From contig JAJVDF010000029.1 of NCBI GenBank assembly GCA_022410635.1, forward strand, positions 938,248-1,002,247: a stretch of 64,000 bases of DNA, read 5' to 3'. How positions within the stretch are numbered: position 1 is the stretch's first letter; every line of letters begins with the position of its first letter. This DNA comes from Tretioscincus oriximinensis (lineage: Eukaryota > Chordata > Lepidosauria > Squamata > Gymnophthalmidae). Made by a program: the position numbers and the translations under genes. The notes under the pieces are model-generated. The model worked only from the letters and a program-made list of their open reading frames with translations, made no database searches and had not been told where the DNA came from. This document shows, piece by piece, positions 37,601 to 52,600 of the stretch.

Positions 37601-40600
37601 GGTTCCAGATATACTGAGTGGTGTTTCTTATAGGAGTGGGGATCAAGTGAATCAGCAATTTTCTTGGAAGACCCAATTTACTCTTGGATGTTATGGAAAA
37701 CTCCTTATGAAGGCAAACAGAAACTGGTCTTCTGGAATCTGAATGCTTTCCAAGGTCTACTGCATTTATATTGCATTATGATGGTGTGTTTCTATTTGTT
37801 TATTCTTAAGCTGAAAATTGCCTTGAGCATTTTATGGAAAGTGTGGTACACAAATAAATACCTAATACAAGCCACCTAGCTCCACCAAGATGAAGAATGC
37901 AATTGGACTGGCCCTCCTCATCACTGTACCCTTCTGGAGTGATTTGCGTTTGTACAGTGTTTGTGGCTTTCAACGTATATAACTCAAATTTTTGCTTGTG
38001 TCCCTGGGAGTTCAGCTATGAAAGTTTTACGGAATCAATGATTCTTATATGGGATTCCTAGTTATAGTCAATAGGAGATTTGGAATTCTGTGCCAACTGT
38101 TCATCTATTCCATCTTCATAAGGTGAGGCAATGAAGGCACTGAAGCAGTACTTGGAGGCAATGAACGGTTGTATGCAGGCCCATAGATTGAAATTTAATC
38201 CACTCAACAGGGAAGTGTTGCTTGTCTAGGCTCTTGAATCAGTAAAGTTACTTGGCATCCTGTTATGGACAGGGTTACTCTCCTCTGAAAGGAGCAGGCG
38301 AGAGACTTGGGATTTCTCCATGAACCACTATTGTCTCTTGAGGCTTTGGAAACAGTAATGACCAAGAGCATCTATGGTCAGGTCTACCTTGTTACACAAA
38401 TAAAGCTCTTCCATGACAGAGAGCACATGAGCGACCCTTTCTCTTGTAACTTCTAGGTTGAATTATTGCAATGTGTTCTACATGGGGTCAGCCTTGAAAA
38501 GAGTGCAGTTACAAATAGTGAAAAATGCAGCAGTGCTAATGGGTGTTTCTAGCTGCAGGCACATTCCCTCTCTTTTTAGGATCCTCCCATTCAAATAAAC
38601 CTGCTCTCTGATGAATTACTTCTAGTTATATTGCCCATTGGCTATTAGAAACAAGGCTTTCTTAGTACCAGCTCCCATTCACAGTATTCGATGTTTAATC
38701 AGATTAGTAGCCATCCAGTGGAACTGCATTATACTTCTCCACCAAGACATTTTGGAAATAGGTAATATCTTACTGACTTGTTCATTTTTTTTTTGTAGAG
38801 AGGTTTAGAGCTCTTATATTAAATAAAAAGGATTACTTTTTTTCCAGGGGAAAATAATGTCCAATTCCAACATCTATAAGACATCTACAGTAGTAAAACT
38901 AAAGGTACCACCCACCAGCATTAATGGCTAAATTCTCCAATTTGTATTCACATGATTTCATAAAAAATAGAAGTGGTGTGTACATTTTCAAAATAAACAG
39001 TTATACCATCAGATTGCTGTAAAGAAAATGGATGTCACTGCAGTGTTTCTCCTTATGTCTTGAGAAATATTCCCTGCTCTTCCTTTCTAATTTCTCTTCC
39101 ATCTGGAATGGCATCGATTACATTACAAGTCAAAAGGAAGGACTTTTCTTATCTTGCTGACATTACTGACTTCCACTGTGGAAGCCTTTTTATAGATTTA
39201 AGAACAAGATAAAACACAGAAAATAAATAATATTTGCATCAGAATTGGGCATGGAAGTGCAAAGTAAACAAAAAGTTATGTAGCAGGAGATAAAGTGTGG
39301 ATTTACTTCAAGTCAGGGCTTCATAGGGCAGTCAATACCACAGACCTTTTGAGGCAGCTTCAAAAAATCAAGGGTGAATCCAAAGTCAAAAACTCTCAAT
39401 CTCATTTTCCTCTCATAATTTCATGCTCTGAGATTCTTGAGAACACTACTTGTTTTTCTCTTTCTACTTTTTGGTGCTTATACCTTTTGTTGGTTATTCT
39501 GAATATATTAAATATTATCCAAATTTATAATGTGCTACTTAAGAACATAAGAAGAGCCATACTGGATCGGGTCAGAGCCCATCTAGTCCAGCATTCTGTC
39601 TCATACAGAGGCCCACCAGATGCATCTGGGCAGTCTGAACAGAAGAAAGCAAAATGTGCACCTGTTCATGACTCCCTGCAAATGGTATTTCAGGAGTCCT
39701 GCCTGTTGCTCCATCCCGGAGGCAGCATCCAGACATCCATCCTAGTACCCATTTATACCCTTGATGTCCATAAATGCAACAAATGCAACACTCAGAGGCC
39801 TTGAAGTCTAACGCACAACTTTGTTACCATGACATCAGTAATCCAATCATGTCATACTTGTTTTCTTTAGAACAGGTTTGTATTCGTCATGCCTATTTTA
39901 TGCAATATATTCATTTTACCGTCTACTTGTCTCTTTTACACATAGTATTCAGGAAAGAAAATGAAAGAGATGAACATGCTAAAGGGGATCAAGGAAGAAC
40001 GAATACAAAAAAAAACCCTTCCAAAAGGTTCTCAAAACTTAATTGAATTGTCCAAAGTAGGATGGATTGATTATAACAAGTCCACAGTTTGCAGGCTTCA
40101 TCCAGACAAGTATTTATGTTAATTTATAAAAACTGCAGAACGAGGGAGAAATAACCAATGAACTAGCCTGGTTACAATATTCTTAATGGAATGAGGTGCA
40201 CTTAGTGTGAAGCTGTGTTTATATCTTTTCAACTGCAGACCACTCTACTACATAGCTTTAAACGTTTCTAGTATTAAAACCAGAACACTGAACTTGACAG
40301 TTTTTATTCCTACCAATATCTGCCTAAAACCATTTGTCTATCCACTACATTTTTATCTACTTTTCCTGACAGTGTTTTTAATTGATAAACAAAAGTTCAA
40401 CGCCTTTTAGTACACTGGCATAGGAACACCTAAGGTCTTTCGAATTCCAGCCATCTTTGAAATGATAAAGTGCTCAACACAATTAGGGCCCTAACAGCTG
40501 ATTAAATGGATTTTAGACTGCAGCCACACACATGAAACAAACAACTCAAAAATAACAATAATAGCGTGTGGTCTCTGGTCTCCTCTAATCCTCATTAAAA

Positions 40601-43600
40601 GAAAAAAAAAGGTAAGGGCCATTTGTTTTATTTTCATTATACACATATTTAAACAAAACTGAAACCTACAGGGCAAATTCTAGACAGTTTCATTATGACC
40701 TCTACCATCCTTACCCCCCCCCCCCCCCGAGGTCTGCCTTCCACACAAAGCTCATTGCTGTATTAAAATGCAGGCATGTTTTATTGTTCCAAATCCTTGC
40801 TTAATAATATAAAAGCAACCACTTCAGGCTATCTAGTCCTTTGAAACACAATTATTCACAATCTATTCTCAGTACAATTTGTACTGGCAACTGTGATTTA
40901 TAGTGAAGTCCGAAAAGTTGTTATCTCAAAGTAATTTGATTTCAGATCTCGCTAAGGTTTCTTGAATTTGGCAGTTCTGTTGTCAAACTCTTCAGCTAGT
41001 GCCTGGGTTCGCCTACATCTATGCCTGTGATAGCCCTTTTGATAGCAAATTGACACTGAAAAAGCCACCTGAGTTATAAACTATTCCCAGTATCTTCTTT
41101 TGCAGATTCCTTAAAACTGTCTGGGCTGAGATAAGCAATCGTGCCACTTATGTCATGCTATTAGGTAATAGAGTGTTCTGGTAGCTTGTTTGCAATGAAA
41201 GTTACCATGGAATACATTCAGTTTGGATAAACAGAAATTCAGCTTCTAACTAGGGGCGCTTGAAGTAGCATTCTAAAAATGTAGTTTTAATACAGAAGAG
41301 AAATTGTTTTATTCATACTTAATGGTGGGAAAAGGCCAAATCTCTACTGTTTTTAAATTACTAATGAACAATGTTTTTCAATCTATTATATGATCACCAC
41401 ACCAAAATGTATATCTGAGCTGCACTCACTCCTATGTTTTAACCCATTTTCAACCTACAGAGCAACCTACTTATCATCAGAGTAATCCATTATTTTCATT
41501 TTACTTTATCTACCCCAAAGCTAGGTTTTCAACAAAGACTACCATAAGAAAACATACTGACACTTTGCTGGTGTGTTCGCTCACTGTGAATATAGATTGA
41601 AACTAGATTAAAAGTTAGCTGTGAACACCTCTGGTTATACACACACGCCAGTGGCGGCTGGCCACTGTGTTCATCGGGTTCGGATTAAAATCAGTTATAA
41701 AATCTCCTTTCATAGAGGAACTGCCAACAAATCAAAAAGCTCCAGTCAGCTTTTTAAATTGACAGAAGGGGTCGCCAATCCCAGAAGCAATGGGAGGGCT
41801 GCTTAGGGGCTACGGTCTCTCTCTCATCTCTGTAGAGGTACCATTTTGTATTGACATTCAACTTGCAGACTGAAAGAATGGTAAGTGCTTGAATGTGCCT
41901 CCTCCCAACCGTGTTCCTAACTTTGCCAAGGCTGGAGGAACCTGCACCCCCCCAGCCCCAAACTGCACTAGCTGCCACTGACAAATGCACATTGATTTTA
42001 ACAATGTAGATAGAAACTGCATATTTATTTGTTAAGACATCCTTGACTCTCTACGCAAGACTTTCATTTTGAAACAAACAGGTTTCATAAATGATCAAAC
42101 CATGCAAATCCTTCATTCTTTTTTATCCTTAGCACTTTTTTCATTTGCATCTTCTTCTTTTGCATTCTCTGATGGTTGCTAGGCAAAAGCTACTCACAGT
42201 GTTCCCATAATCAAAGCTATAAGAGGGGGAAAGATCAACAATATTGTCATCAGTACTCTATACTTACACTTTTGTACATAACCAGATCAGCTAACAAGAA
42301 ACCTCAACTGGACATTTCTGTAAATGAACACTATCAAGTAGGCTAAAATAAATCATAACTTCTTACTGATATTGCTTCAGCTTATTGAAGTACAAAAGAT
42401 AAGACTCATATTGGGATATATGTCATATACAAGGAGACAAGCATCATATTAACTCAAATACAGAACAATGTTTCTAAGTTCTTTCCCAGATCACTTTAAC
42501 AGTAGTTTAATCAATCTTCTTGAGAGATACTGTTAATACCTGATCTTGACATTTATGTTTAGAAGAAAACTGGAAGCAATAACAATTGAAGCCACATATG
42601 GAGAAAAGAATGATGCTTCACTAGCATATATAGAGTGGACTTCACTCATGCATTTATTAGTTATTTAATTAAAACATTTATTTAGCTCTTGATTATGCTT
42701 ATGAACATCTCAAAGAGTAAATTTATAAGACTAAATTAAAATGGTTCATTAAAAACAAATTTAAACACATGTTAAAAAATGTACAAGCTAGCAGAAAAAT
42801 AATAAGAATCCAGACAACAGAGTAGAAGAGATGGAATGGGAAACTCTTAGAATGTAAACGTATATAGAGGCACCACTTAAAAGGTATCAAAAAAGTCAAG
42901 GCGAGCATCCTATACTATATAACCCAAATGAGCTGGCAGACTGTGACATCATTTTGCTCCAGCAGGGGACAGCATTGTTGCCACCGCCATCCCTGCTGGA
43001 TCCCAGAAAGGGATGCCATTTCTACTTGTGATGACAGCAGAGGCAGTGAGGGCAATCGTGGCAGGCATATCACTCCTGCCACCTCCTTCCATCCTGGAGT
43101 AGGCCTGAGCCTGTGGCCTCCATTATTGGGAGACACCCGAAAATCTTCAGGTGCCTGCACTGCCACCACTAGCTGTGATGGCGGTGGCAGGGGCGATCAT
43201 GGGGACTGGCAGACTAGGCCCAAGCTGGAACCATCATTTCTTGGAGCACCTAAAGACTTTGGGTGTCCGGAGAAATGGCCATGCTTGGGCCTGGTCCCCC
43301 AACCCACCACCCAACTGCCCTGGCATACGAGCCATAGCAACACATGCTGGGGCAACCTCCCCCTGGACCACTTCCACCTCCGTGGGCCTTCTTCCCTCCC
43401 CCAACCAAAAGTTACCCAGAAAGACGCAGCAACTTTCCTACATCCCACAAAGCAGGTGCCATCCCATAAAGCAGGTGCCAACATTAGGAAAGCCATTCAG
43501 TATGATGAGCTACTTATAAACAGATTTTTTGAGATAATTTCAGTGTATAATATACAAGGTTGGTAATAAAGCTCATCTTATATATTAAGAAGAGTTAGAC

Positions 43601-46600
43601 TCTCATAGTAAAATAGGAACTTATGAAATAGAGGTATAATGCATGTATTTGCTAAAGCCTTTTGTTGTTTCTGGAGTAGGCGCAAGGGTTGTCCCCACAC
43701 AGAGTAGTGATTACAGTAGTTTAACCACAAGGTATCCAAGCAGACGGACAACACTGCCCAGGCTCTCTCCATCCAAGGAGAGGTATAACAGTGATAAGAG
43801 ATGAGTTATTCCTAACCATGAAGGACACTTGTCCTTCCATTTAATTGATCAATTAAAATGAAACATCACACCAACTATTATAACTGTAAATCTTCCAGCT
43901 GCAGGACTTCCATTGCTCAGAGTTCATGTAGATCAGTTATAAATGTCGAAAGTATAACTTCCCTGAGACAGGAATACATGGTGCACAAATGTCAGAAGCT
44001 ACAGATGATTTTCCAGGATTGTGACTGGGGATATTTCAGGAACGGTCATTGTTTTTAGTGTTTACATTTTATATTTTGTTTTTAACTGCTGCAACCTGCC
44101 CTAAGATCATGAGCTATAAGAATGAGATAAATTGCAAACACAAATAATTACAGATAAAGCAGCTCAGCCATATCTGTTTTGCCAAAAATAATCTTATTCA
44201 ATGGTTTGAATATGCAAAGGACACATTAGCATATGTTCTATATTTATAACAGATAAAAACATTTCAATAAAATGAATTAATTGCTCACTAATAAGTTAAT
44301 GCAACTTAGTCTTAAAAAATCCCTTAATAGGAACAGGGACATGCAACAATTCTATGAGGAGATAATAGTCTGCAAAACCTAAATTTCCCTAACAAAACAA
44401 ACAATAGACAATAACTGGCCAAGAAGGGAATATTTGCAGTACAAAGGACCATTAATCCACACCGTGCTTTGGTTTTAAGGCTACAAAACCAAAATAATTC
44501 CATCTTTGAGAATTGTCTAAATCACTCAGTCTTACAGTCAGTAATAACAATATACACTATGCAACAATACTATAAATCTTGAACACTATGCTTGTTAGAG
44601 CATTTGGTGCACCCTTAAAAGCAAAATCCATTCTGTATGTTGGTGTGCCACTGGAAAAGAGAGCAGCCCAGTGGCACTAATACTGCAGCACCCCAGCACA
44701 GCCATCCAATAAGGAACATCAGAAGCAGTGCAAGCCAAGAGGGTGGATGGTTTAGCCACTCATTCTGTGCATTGGCAGACATGGTTTCCACAGTCTCCTG
44801 GCAATGTTTCTGGAATATACATTTTGTTTTATTTTCAAAAGAACTCAAGGTAACACTGTTCCAAAAATATAATCTAGCTATTTACATCTGCCAACTGAGT
44901 TGAAGAATAGGTGAGACCTTTTCTTTAATGTCCTTGGCAATGAACAATGATTCAAATGGAAGAGCAAAGTATAGTAGTACTTACAAGAGATGATAACTGA
45001 TAATATATTGTTGAGATCAGTGAGATCAAGTCACCTTCTTGTAGATCAAATAGTATATAGATGGTAAAATGGAATGAATGTAGGAGAAGAAATAATCTTT
45101 GAGAGGCTTTTCAAGTTGAAAAGCAAAATTAATAAATTATGCCTCAAAGAATAAAGGGATCAAGTCTAAAGAGATCATGTGCTGCAGAACCCATGACTGC
45201 AAGCTCTGCATATGTTCTCATATAGAAAATCAAGATGGGCCTGTTTCTTCATTAATTCTCAAGGCCATGAAATCTTGTGGCAGGAAAACAAGTTCCAAAT
45301 AATGGAAGAATAGCTCTGTATATGAAATAGAAGCTCTGTATTAGAAATAGATTAATTATTCTAAGGTCCTGTCCCAACTAAGCCTTATTTCTGGGCTTTA
45401 ACACAGAATACAAGTCTGCCATATACATGCTACTGTAGACTACAACATGCCCTGATTGGAGTCTGACATAGTCTACATTGGCATGTAAATGGTGAAGCTC
45501 TGCCCTGAAATATAGCCCACAATAAGGCTCAATGAAGACAGGGCTTAAGTCTATTGTTTCTTCATGTAATAACTTGACTTGTTCATTATGAACAGATATA
45601 GAGACTGATCAATCTTATGAAATAATCTACTTTTCAGCAAAAGTATTGTTTTCATAAATATGAGATGTTTCATGGCATACACTTGCAGCCAATTAAAAAC
45701 AAAATAAAATGTCTAGAATAGTGAGTAGGCACTTTCAAGTTCAATGTGGATAGAAATTCTTGGATTGTACTTAAGAAATTTTAGAAAGAAAGTCACAAAG
45801 GAAACTCCAAGAGTATAAGCTTTGACAGAAGAAGAAAACATGCGTTGGAGTAACTGTGAAAATCAGGAATCCTTTTTGAACTAAATAATTGTTGTCAGCC
45901 CCTTGAAATTTCAGTATATATTTCAACTCTCTCTTGCCAAGGCTAAAATACATCAAGACTTGGGACAAATTAGGCAATCTGTTCAAAGTGGGATAGGTTG
46001 CTACTGATTTGCTTCAGGGTTTTCTACATTTATGAAAGCTTTTCCCAGATCAGCCCCAATCACTAGCTTCAAAGTCTTGACTCAGATTTTAAAGGCTAGG
46101 GATGGTCTTCAAAGTTTCCAAGCTGGGATTTTTTTCAGTAGCATGCCTACTTCTAGGGGTACTTCTTAGGGACTGATGCGGTTTTTGTGTATCTCCAATG
46201 ATCCAGTAGAAAATGAGTAGTTTCTTTCTAAATTACTTAGTCTAGTGTTAGACTAGGATACAGAACCATGTTGGCATCCTATAGCAGCCTATGCTTGATC
46301 TGATGAAAATAGGTTGTACTAGGATGAGAGGTAGCCTTTGCTGGGCTTCACTAGAGTGTAGAAAACAAAAAGCCAAACTTGAAGAATAGTCAATCCCTAG
46401 CGTAGAAAGAATATTTAAGATTTCATAACAGAAACAAAAGTTGTTTTAGATGGAGAGATAAGACTGGAATATCAAAAGCAATGGTTATTTGACAGCAATG
46501 AATAAAAAGAGAATAATTGTGGTTATTTTTGGCTTCCCTACTTTGAAAGATAAAAATTATGTCTGTTTAGCGCAGTCATTAGAGACATTATTGTTGATAA

Positions 46601-49600
46601 CATATCTAAACTCCATCACTTAGCAGCTGCCATAAAAATGTAAAATGTTGTCTAATACCTAGAGACGAATGTGCTCTCAATTTCTACTTTGGCTTATGTA
46701 AAGGCAATCAGGTGAAATTTACAATATTCAGGTCAGGAAAGAAAGCTGGCTTGCCTTTCAGAAGCCTGAATTAACCATGTGGATATGGTCCATGCAGTCC
46801 ATACATGGCTAATATCCTTCACTGCTGAGGAGGACAAAGTCCCCCCCTCCAATACACAAAAGGATGTGGACAGCCTTACACTCCCCTTAAGTCATTCTTC
46901 ATGCTCATTAGTATACCTTCTGCTCCTGTGGCTTTATGCACATTAAAAACCACATTTTCTAAATAAACATAATCAAAAAGTGCAGCACTTAAAAGTATGG
47001 TTGGTTTAAAACCACAGGATTATTATCCATGCTGAAAAAGTTCAACTCTACATGGACATATTTGAGTAAATATTTACAATAAAACTAATATCTGCTAGCC
47101 AGACATTTATTAGTATTTAACTGATGTATCGTTAAAAAACCAGCTGAAAATGTTATTCAGTTGTTTATGGCATTAAAATTTTTATAGGCTGCAGAAAACA
47201 GATATTATAACAAATAAATCTTACATTTAAATAGACCTAGATGTCTTAGGTTCATATTCAATGTAAGATTTATTTATTTTTTCATTGTGCTGACTTTGTG
47301 TTTCATAGCTATCGAATACTAATCACTTGTACTTGGAAGAACACTGGTGAAAACATTTTATGTGCACGCACACATATTTTAGGAAAATATATGCAAAAAT
47401 ATATTAAGAGAGTCCAAAAGTTACTCTAAAATATACAGCTGTACAAGATTTCTCTCATTAAACATTTCCCAATTTCTGCATTCAAAACCAGGTACTTTAA
47501 GCTTGCCACAGTCTATGGCACTCATCCTCAACTGAAATGTTAAGAAATCAAACACTATTTCTAAACTATTATCTTTTCCACAAGGAAAGGAATGACTGCT
47601 TACAAATATATTGTTATAACGCAAGAGTATTAATAGCTGCTAAACCAACCCCTCCTTGCATCTAGTAATCTTGCCTGACAAGAGTGGCCCATCAATCCTA
47701 TCCGACCATTTTCAGCGGGAAGACAGAAACAAAATCTTCACCTGCTCTCAACTTTTTGAAAATGGTATTTCGAGACATCCTTTCCATCCCTCCAATTTGC
47801 AGGCACTTCTTAGGCATCACTTCTAGCAGCAGATGACATACATCATCCATGAATTTGTCTAACAGTTTCTTAAAACTATTGGCTATCACCATCTGTTCTG
47901 GTAATAAATCCCATAGGGTGATTATTTGCTATGTGAAACATAATACTTCCCTTTATATTAACTCTTTGTCCATCAAATACATAGTACAATCCCTGATTCT
48001 AGTGTTGATAGAGAATTTTGTGATTTGTTTATACAGTAGTTCTCAATGTTGCATATGTGACCCAGTGAAGAAGTGCAAATTTAGGTAATCCATCTGTTAG
48101 GAAAATTGCAGGCATGAGGAACAGTGCAAGATGCTTGTGGAGGGGCAGGGGAAGAGATGGAATCTAGTAATAAAACAGGAAAGAATCAGAGGAGTTGAAT
48201 CCAGTAGGTTTATGAAGAGTAGAGAAATGCACAAAAATAAAAAAATAAACAGGATATTGGCCTTTGTATATAGGACCAGGTTAAAAAAATGTAATTTGTT
48301 ATGTCTGGCTCCCTAAAATGCAACAAGACAGTGAATCAGTACTTTGTTTTATCTATAGTACACAACTTAGGCATTAAGTTATGATTACAAGCCATAATAA
48401 TCAGTCAATGAGGTATAAAACCTTCCCAAGTGACAAGTGGATTATACAGTAGTCTCCCTAAGTATTTCATTTAGAAGCTAATTTGCATTGTTTAACAGGC
48501 TAAGGGAGATAAGAGAAAAAGGAACTCAGAATATCATAAATTCTCAACTAATCCTGATTAGGTCTCTTAAACCAAACTACACCTTATGTAAAAATTATCT
48601 ATTCTGTAGAAGTGCTAAATTTCTAAGATAAACAAGCACTGAGTGGATGTTCAGCAATAATCTTCACACAGTAGAGGAAAAACCTGCTGAATCACCAATA
48701 ATCTAAACAAAAACAGAATTCAAGTGAATTAAATGTTTACATTTCACCAATGTATTATGGACTGTCATTGCTGGATCAGCTAATAGGGTTAAACTGTAGC
48801 TTAGGCCACATCCTACAACAGGGTTTGCCTTGCTACTTATTTAAAAATGTGTTTGCCATTTGCCCCCACATTGTCTTAATGTTTCCACGTTGCTTTGACA
48901 CACTGCAAAGCAATCTCGTCATATGATGAGCCTCATACAATCCCCAAGCATTCTCTGCAAGCCAAGAGCCAATGAATTGTTATATGACACACCAAAGTCT
49001 TGTGATATTTCCCAAGTTTACATTGCTGAATGTCTCCACTAAGTTGTAGTTTGGATTTTACACAGTGCACATTGTAGAATTGAAATTCTGCAACAGTGGA
49101 CCTTTTAAGGGAGTGGATTGCTGTACATGCATAATCTCGTGGGGCGGGTTCGAAGGTGATGTTGCCACCAACTTGGTAGAAATCATGCATGGGGATGTGG
49201 TATAAGTTTTTAAAAAGGCTCATAAGCATTCTTTAAAAGAACAGAGGAGAAGGGAGACACTAAAATCTTTTTTGACTTTCAATAACTCCAAGTCTAAGGT
49301 TCTTGCCATCACTAAGCACTGTGTCTTCACCAGTGGAAAGTAGATAGCATGGCACTGACAAAGTCAAGCAGTTCATATACCTAGTATAATCTTCAGTGAT
49401 ATTAACTGGAACTCCCATATTAAATCTCTGATACTATTTTCCAAAGAGAAGTTATCTCAGTGACCAGATTCTGTTTTGGGAGTGGTGGGCAAAACCTCCC
49501 TGCAACGATTAAAATTTTCCATGTTAAACTAATTCCCCAACTATTATATGACATGCGAATTATCACTTCTAACAACTTTTCTACTCTTGAAGGCATGTAA

Positions 49601-52600
49601 TCTAAATTTTTACGGCCAGTCTTGGGAATACCTCCTTGTACTCCAAATGCAGCCACTCATTTGGAAATGGGGCCAGTGAGTGCCCGTGACACGCATCTGG
49701 TCTCTTAAACTGCAGCCATGGCTAAAGCTCCAACTTACACAAAAAAACCTTAGGCCCCTTTAATTTTATAGGACAAACACAGCTTTATCTTAAGCTTTAA
49801 TTTAAGATTGCAGATGAGATTTGAAACTTAGGCTCTTCCTCCAAAGAACTGAAGCTGCTCAGTTTGGGTAAAGCTAAGGCCTTCATTAAGCAAAGGTTGT
49901 ATGATGTGGACTTTCAAAAGCAGCTAAGTGAGTTTTTCCATTTTCAAATTATTAAGAACGCTGCTTTCCTTGCTCCTTTGCCAACTATGTCAACATTTTA
50001 ATCATTTTAATCATTAAACCGTTACAAAAGCCAGATTTAGTTCCTTACTTTCTGCCCTTTTACAAGGCAAATACAACCAGACCTAGTATTCAGAACACTG
50101 TTATCCATGTTTGCCCAATCAAATAGAACTGTCACAAATACTCTTTTACATTGCAGTTTTTATACCGATTTACACTCTTCGTTCATCTCACTGATTACCA
50201 TTAACTCTCTAACAAGAAGTGATGTAGTATGTTTAAAGTTGCTATTAGAAGATTGGGGCGGGGAGCCATCTCACATTCCAAGTAGCAAAATTTAAAAGAA
50301 CAAATTTTAAGCTAAAATTAATCCCTACTGATTGTCTACTAGAAGACTCATATGTATCAAAACCTTTTATTGGGTTTTTAAGATGTGAGTTTTTAAATAT
50401 GTTTTAACCCATGTATATCCCATGTAAAAATAAATTGAGCGATTCGCAGGGCCAGATTTAGGCTGTATTTTACTTACTTATTTGTTTACTTTATTTATTT
50501 ATTTGTTTTTGTCCCCTCTTTCCTCAGCTACTTTGAGTTTTATAATAATAAAAGCAATAAAATATTAATATCTTCTTAATATTAACAGTATCTATATTTT
50601 GCCTAAATACTGCCCTGACTGATTGATTGAAATCTTTTTACGCATGGGTACCAAAGTACCAGAGGCTGTAAACTAGTTAAAGGTATGGGCAAACAACTCT
50701 CTGAGCATCCCAACTGTCTAATTATATGATCCTTCTTATAAAGAGGTGGTAATCTCCAATCGTATCATTGGTATGTGTCTGTTCTTGCTTGTAAACATGT
50801 TAGGGTATATACATGTGTATGTATGAGGCATAAAATATGCATCACTCATAACATTCAATGAAATATTTGAGGAAAAAAGAATAGTATTAAAAAGCACCAA
50901 TGTACAGGACTTCACCCTCCTTGAATCAGCCATATTTAGCTGAAGATAAGCATCATACGATACTATCACATTACTACACATAGCATAACAACATAGTGAA
51001 CATGATTCATCTAATCCCAGATCCTCTTTTTAATTTGCACTTCTTAGCTTAAAAGAAAGTGGTACCTGTACAAAATATATTCTAAGCTCTCCTCCAAAAT
51101 TCTAAACATTATCTTTACGTCTTTTGTTAGAAATAAGCTTCATCCAGACAAAGAAGTTAAAACCAATATTTATTTTAAATTTGGAATAACCCAATCGTGT
51201 CTCACGTATCTCTTAAATTGTGTTACTGCAATAAGCTGCAGTTTTGCAGTTTGTGAACTCACCACATCTGCAGCCTCCCAATTGGCTGCTTTTCTTTTCG
51301 TACGTCAGTGTGTGTTAAGATTTGCTCTTGACTCTCACCTCCTTCCCTTGCTCTCGTGTGCACATGTCAGATGGGCTTTTTAATGGAGAAATACAGATGC
51401 CCACTCTGAAATCAGTGTATCTCTACTATCTGTAAAACCCACAGCAACAGATTTAAACTAAATGCATTACTGAATCTATATGAAAACGTGAAGTATATTA
51501 TTCATCTGCTCTGTACACATTCCAAAAACACTTGATGTGCCTCTTTTAAGTCTGGCCTTTGGCTGAAAAAACTGTTCTCCCTACTTTTAGCTATTGCTGT
51601 TTTAATCTGTTAATCTGGTTTTTATTGTTACCCACCCTGAGACTTTGGGTATAGGGCAATATAGAAATGTAAATAAACAAATAATAAATTCAGGAGGTAA
51701 CTACCACAGTGGTTAAAAAGTATTTGTCTGGATAGAACCATACTCAAGCAAGAAGACAGACTTATTTTGTATTCTTTAAATTTGGTTAGAGTATTAATTC
51801 TTTTCATAATAATATCTCGTGGTTTCAGTGGATAAAGAGAATAATTTGCAGTGACACCATTTGCCACAATGTTCACACAGAAAGTGAATCTGCAGAACAG
51901 TAAAAAGTCTGACTAAGAAACTTAAGTCACTTGACAAAGACAACATACCTTTGCAATACAAATAATGTCATATAGTCTAAACTACATAAAATTATGATGC
52001 ATTTGTCGCTCAATATATATTGTCCCATCCCTCCAACTCGCACCATACACATTCCAAGAAATGAAGCACAGAACATTAAAAAATGTAGCTGTACTGCTTT
52101 TTTTTTTAAATCCCAGCAATTTCATATCTCAAGATTTAAAGATGTCTTTGTTTTGTAGTCATAAAGAATTATTTGATATGGCTGTTCTTGAGCTAGTGGA
52201 AAAATGTGCTCACTACTGCAAAATTGTACACTGGTGTAATTGTTCCTTCCTCTCAAAGATCCTTCTAGATATATATATCAAAACATAAAAATATTTATGG
52301 TGAAACTACTTGATTAGAAAAGACTGCTTGCTGAATGACAATGAAATACATGCAGTGAAAAATGCCCATTACCTATTCTATTTTGGAGTAACAGATTTCA
52401 GAACATTGGCTATGTATTCTAGTTCCCATGCTGTAAATGGAAAGAAAGACTGTCTGATGAAAGGAGAATATCATAAACTCAGTCCCAGCATCTCTGAGAT
52501 GGTCTGGAAGACTTTTTTTGTTTTTATTTTAAAATAGGGTGGTCTTCAAAACAGTATATCAAACTTGAGAAGACTTGAGTGCATAAGTGATCAAACTGTA

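Noticed and set aside
42928..43566. 212-codon plus-strand ORF as a protein-coding gene
   Set aside because: No domain, low-complexity amino acid use, opposite-strand frames equally open, and no promoter or splice structure. Kept only as a GC-rich island.
51135..51735. Possible MITE between 'CATCCAGACAAA' and 'TTTGTCTGGAT' motifs
   Set aside because: The inverted ends match over only about 11 bp with no target duplication, and a LINE/SINE tail lies between. Too weak.
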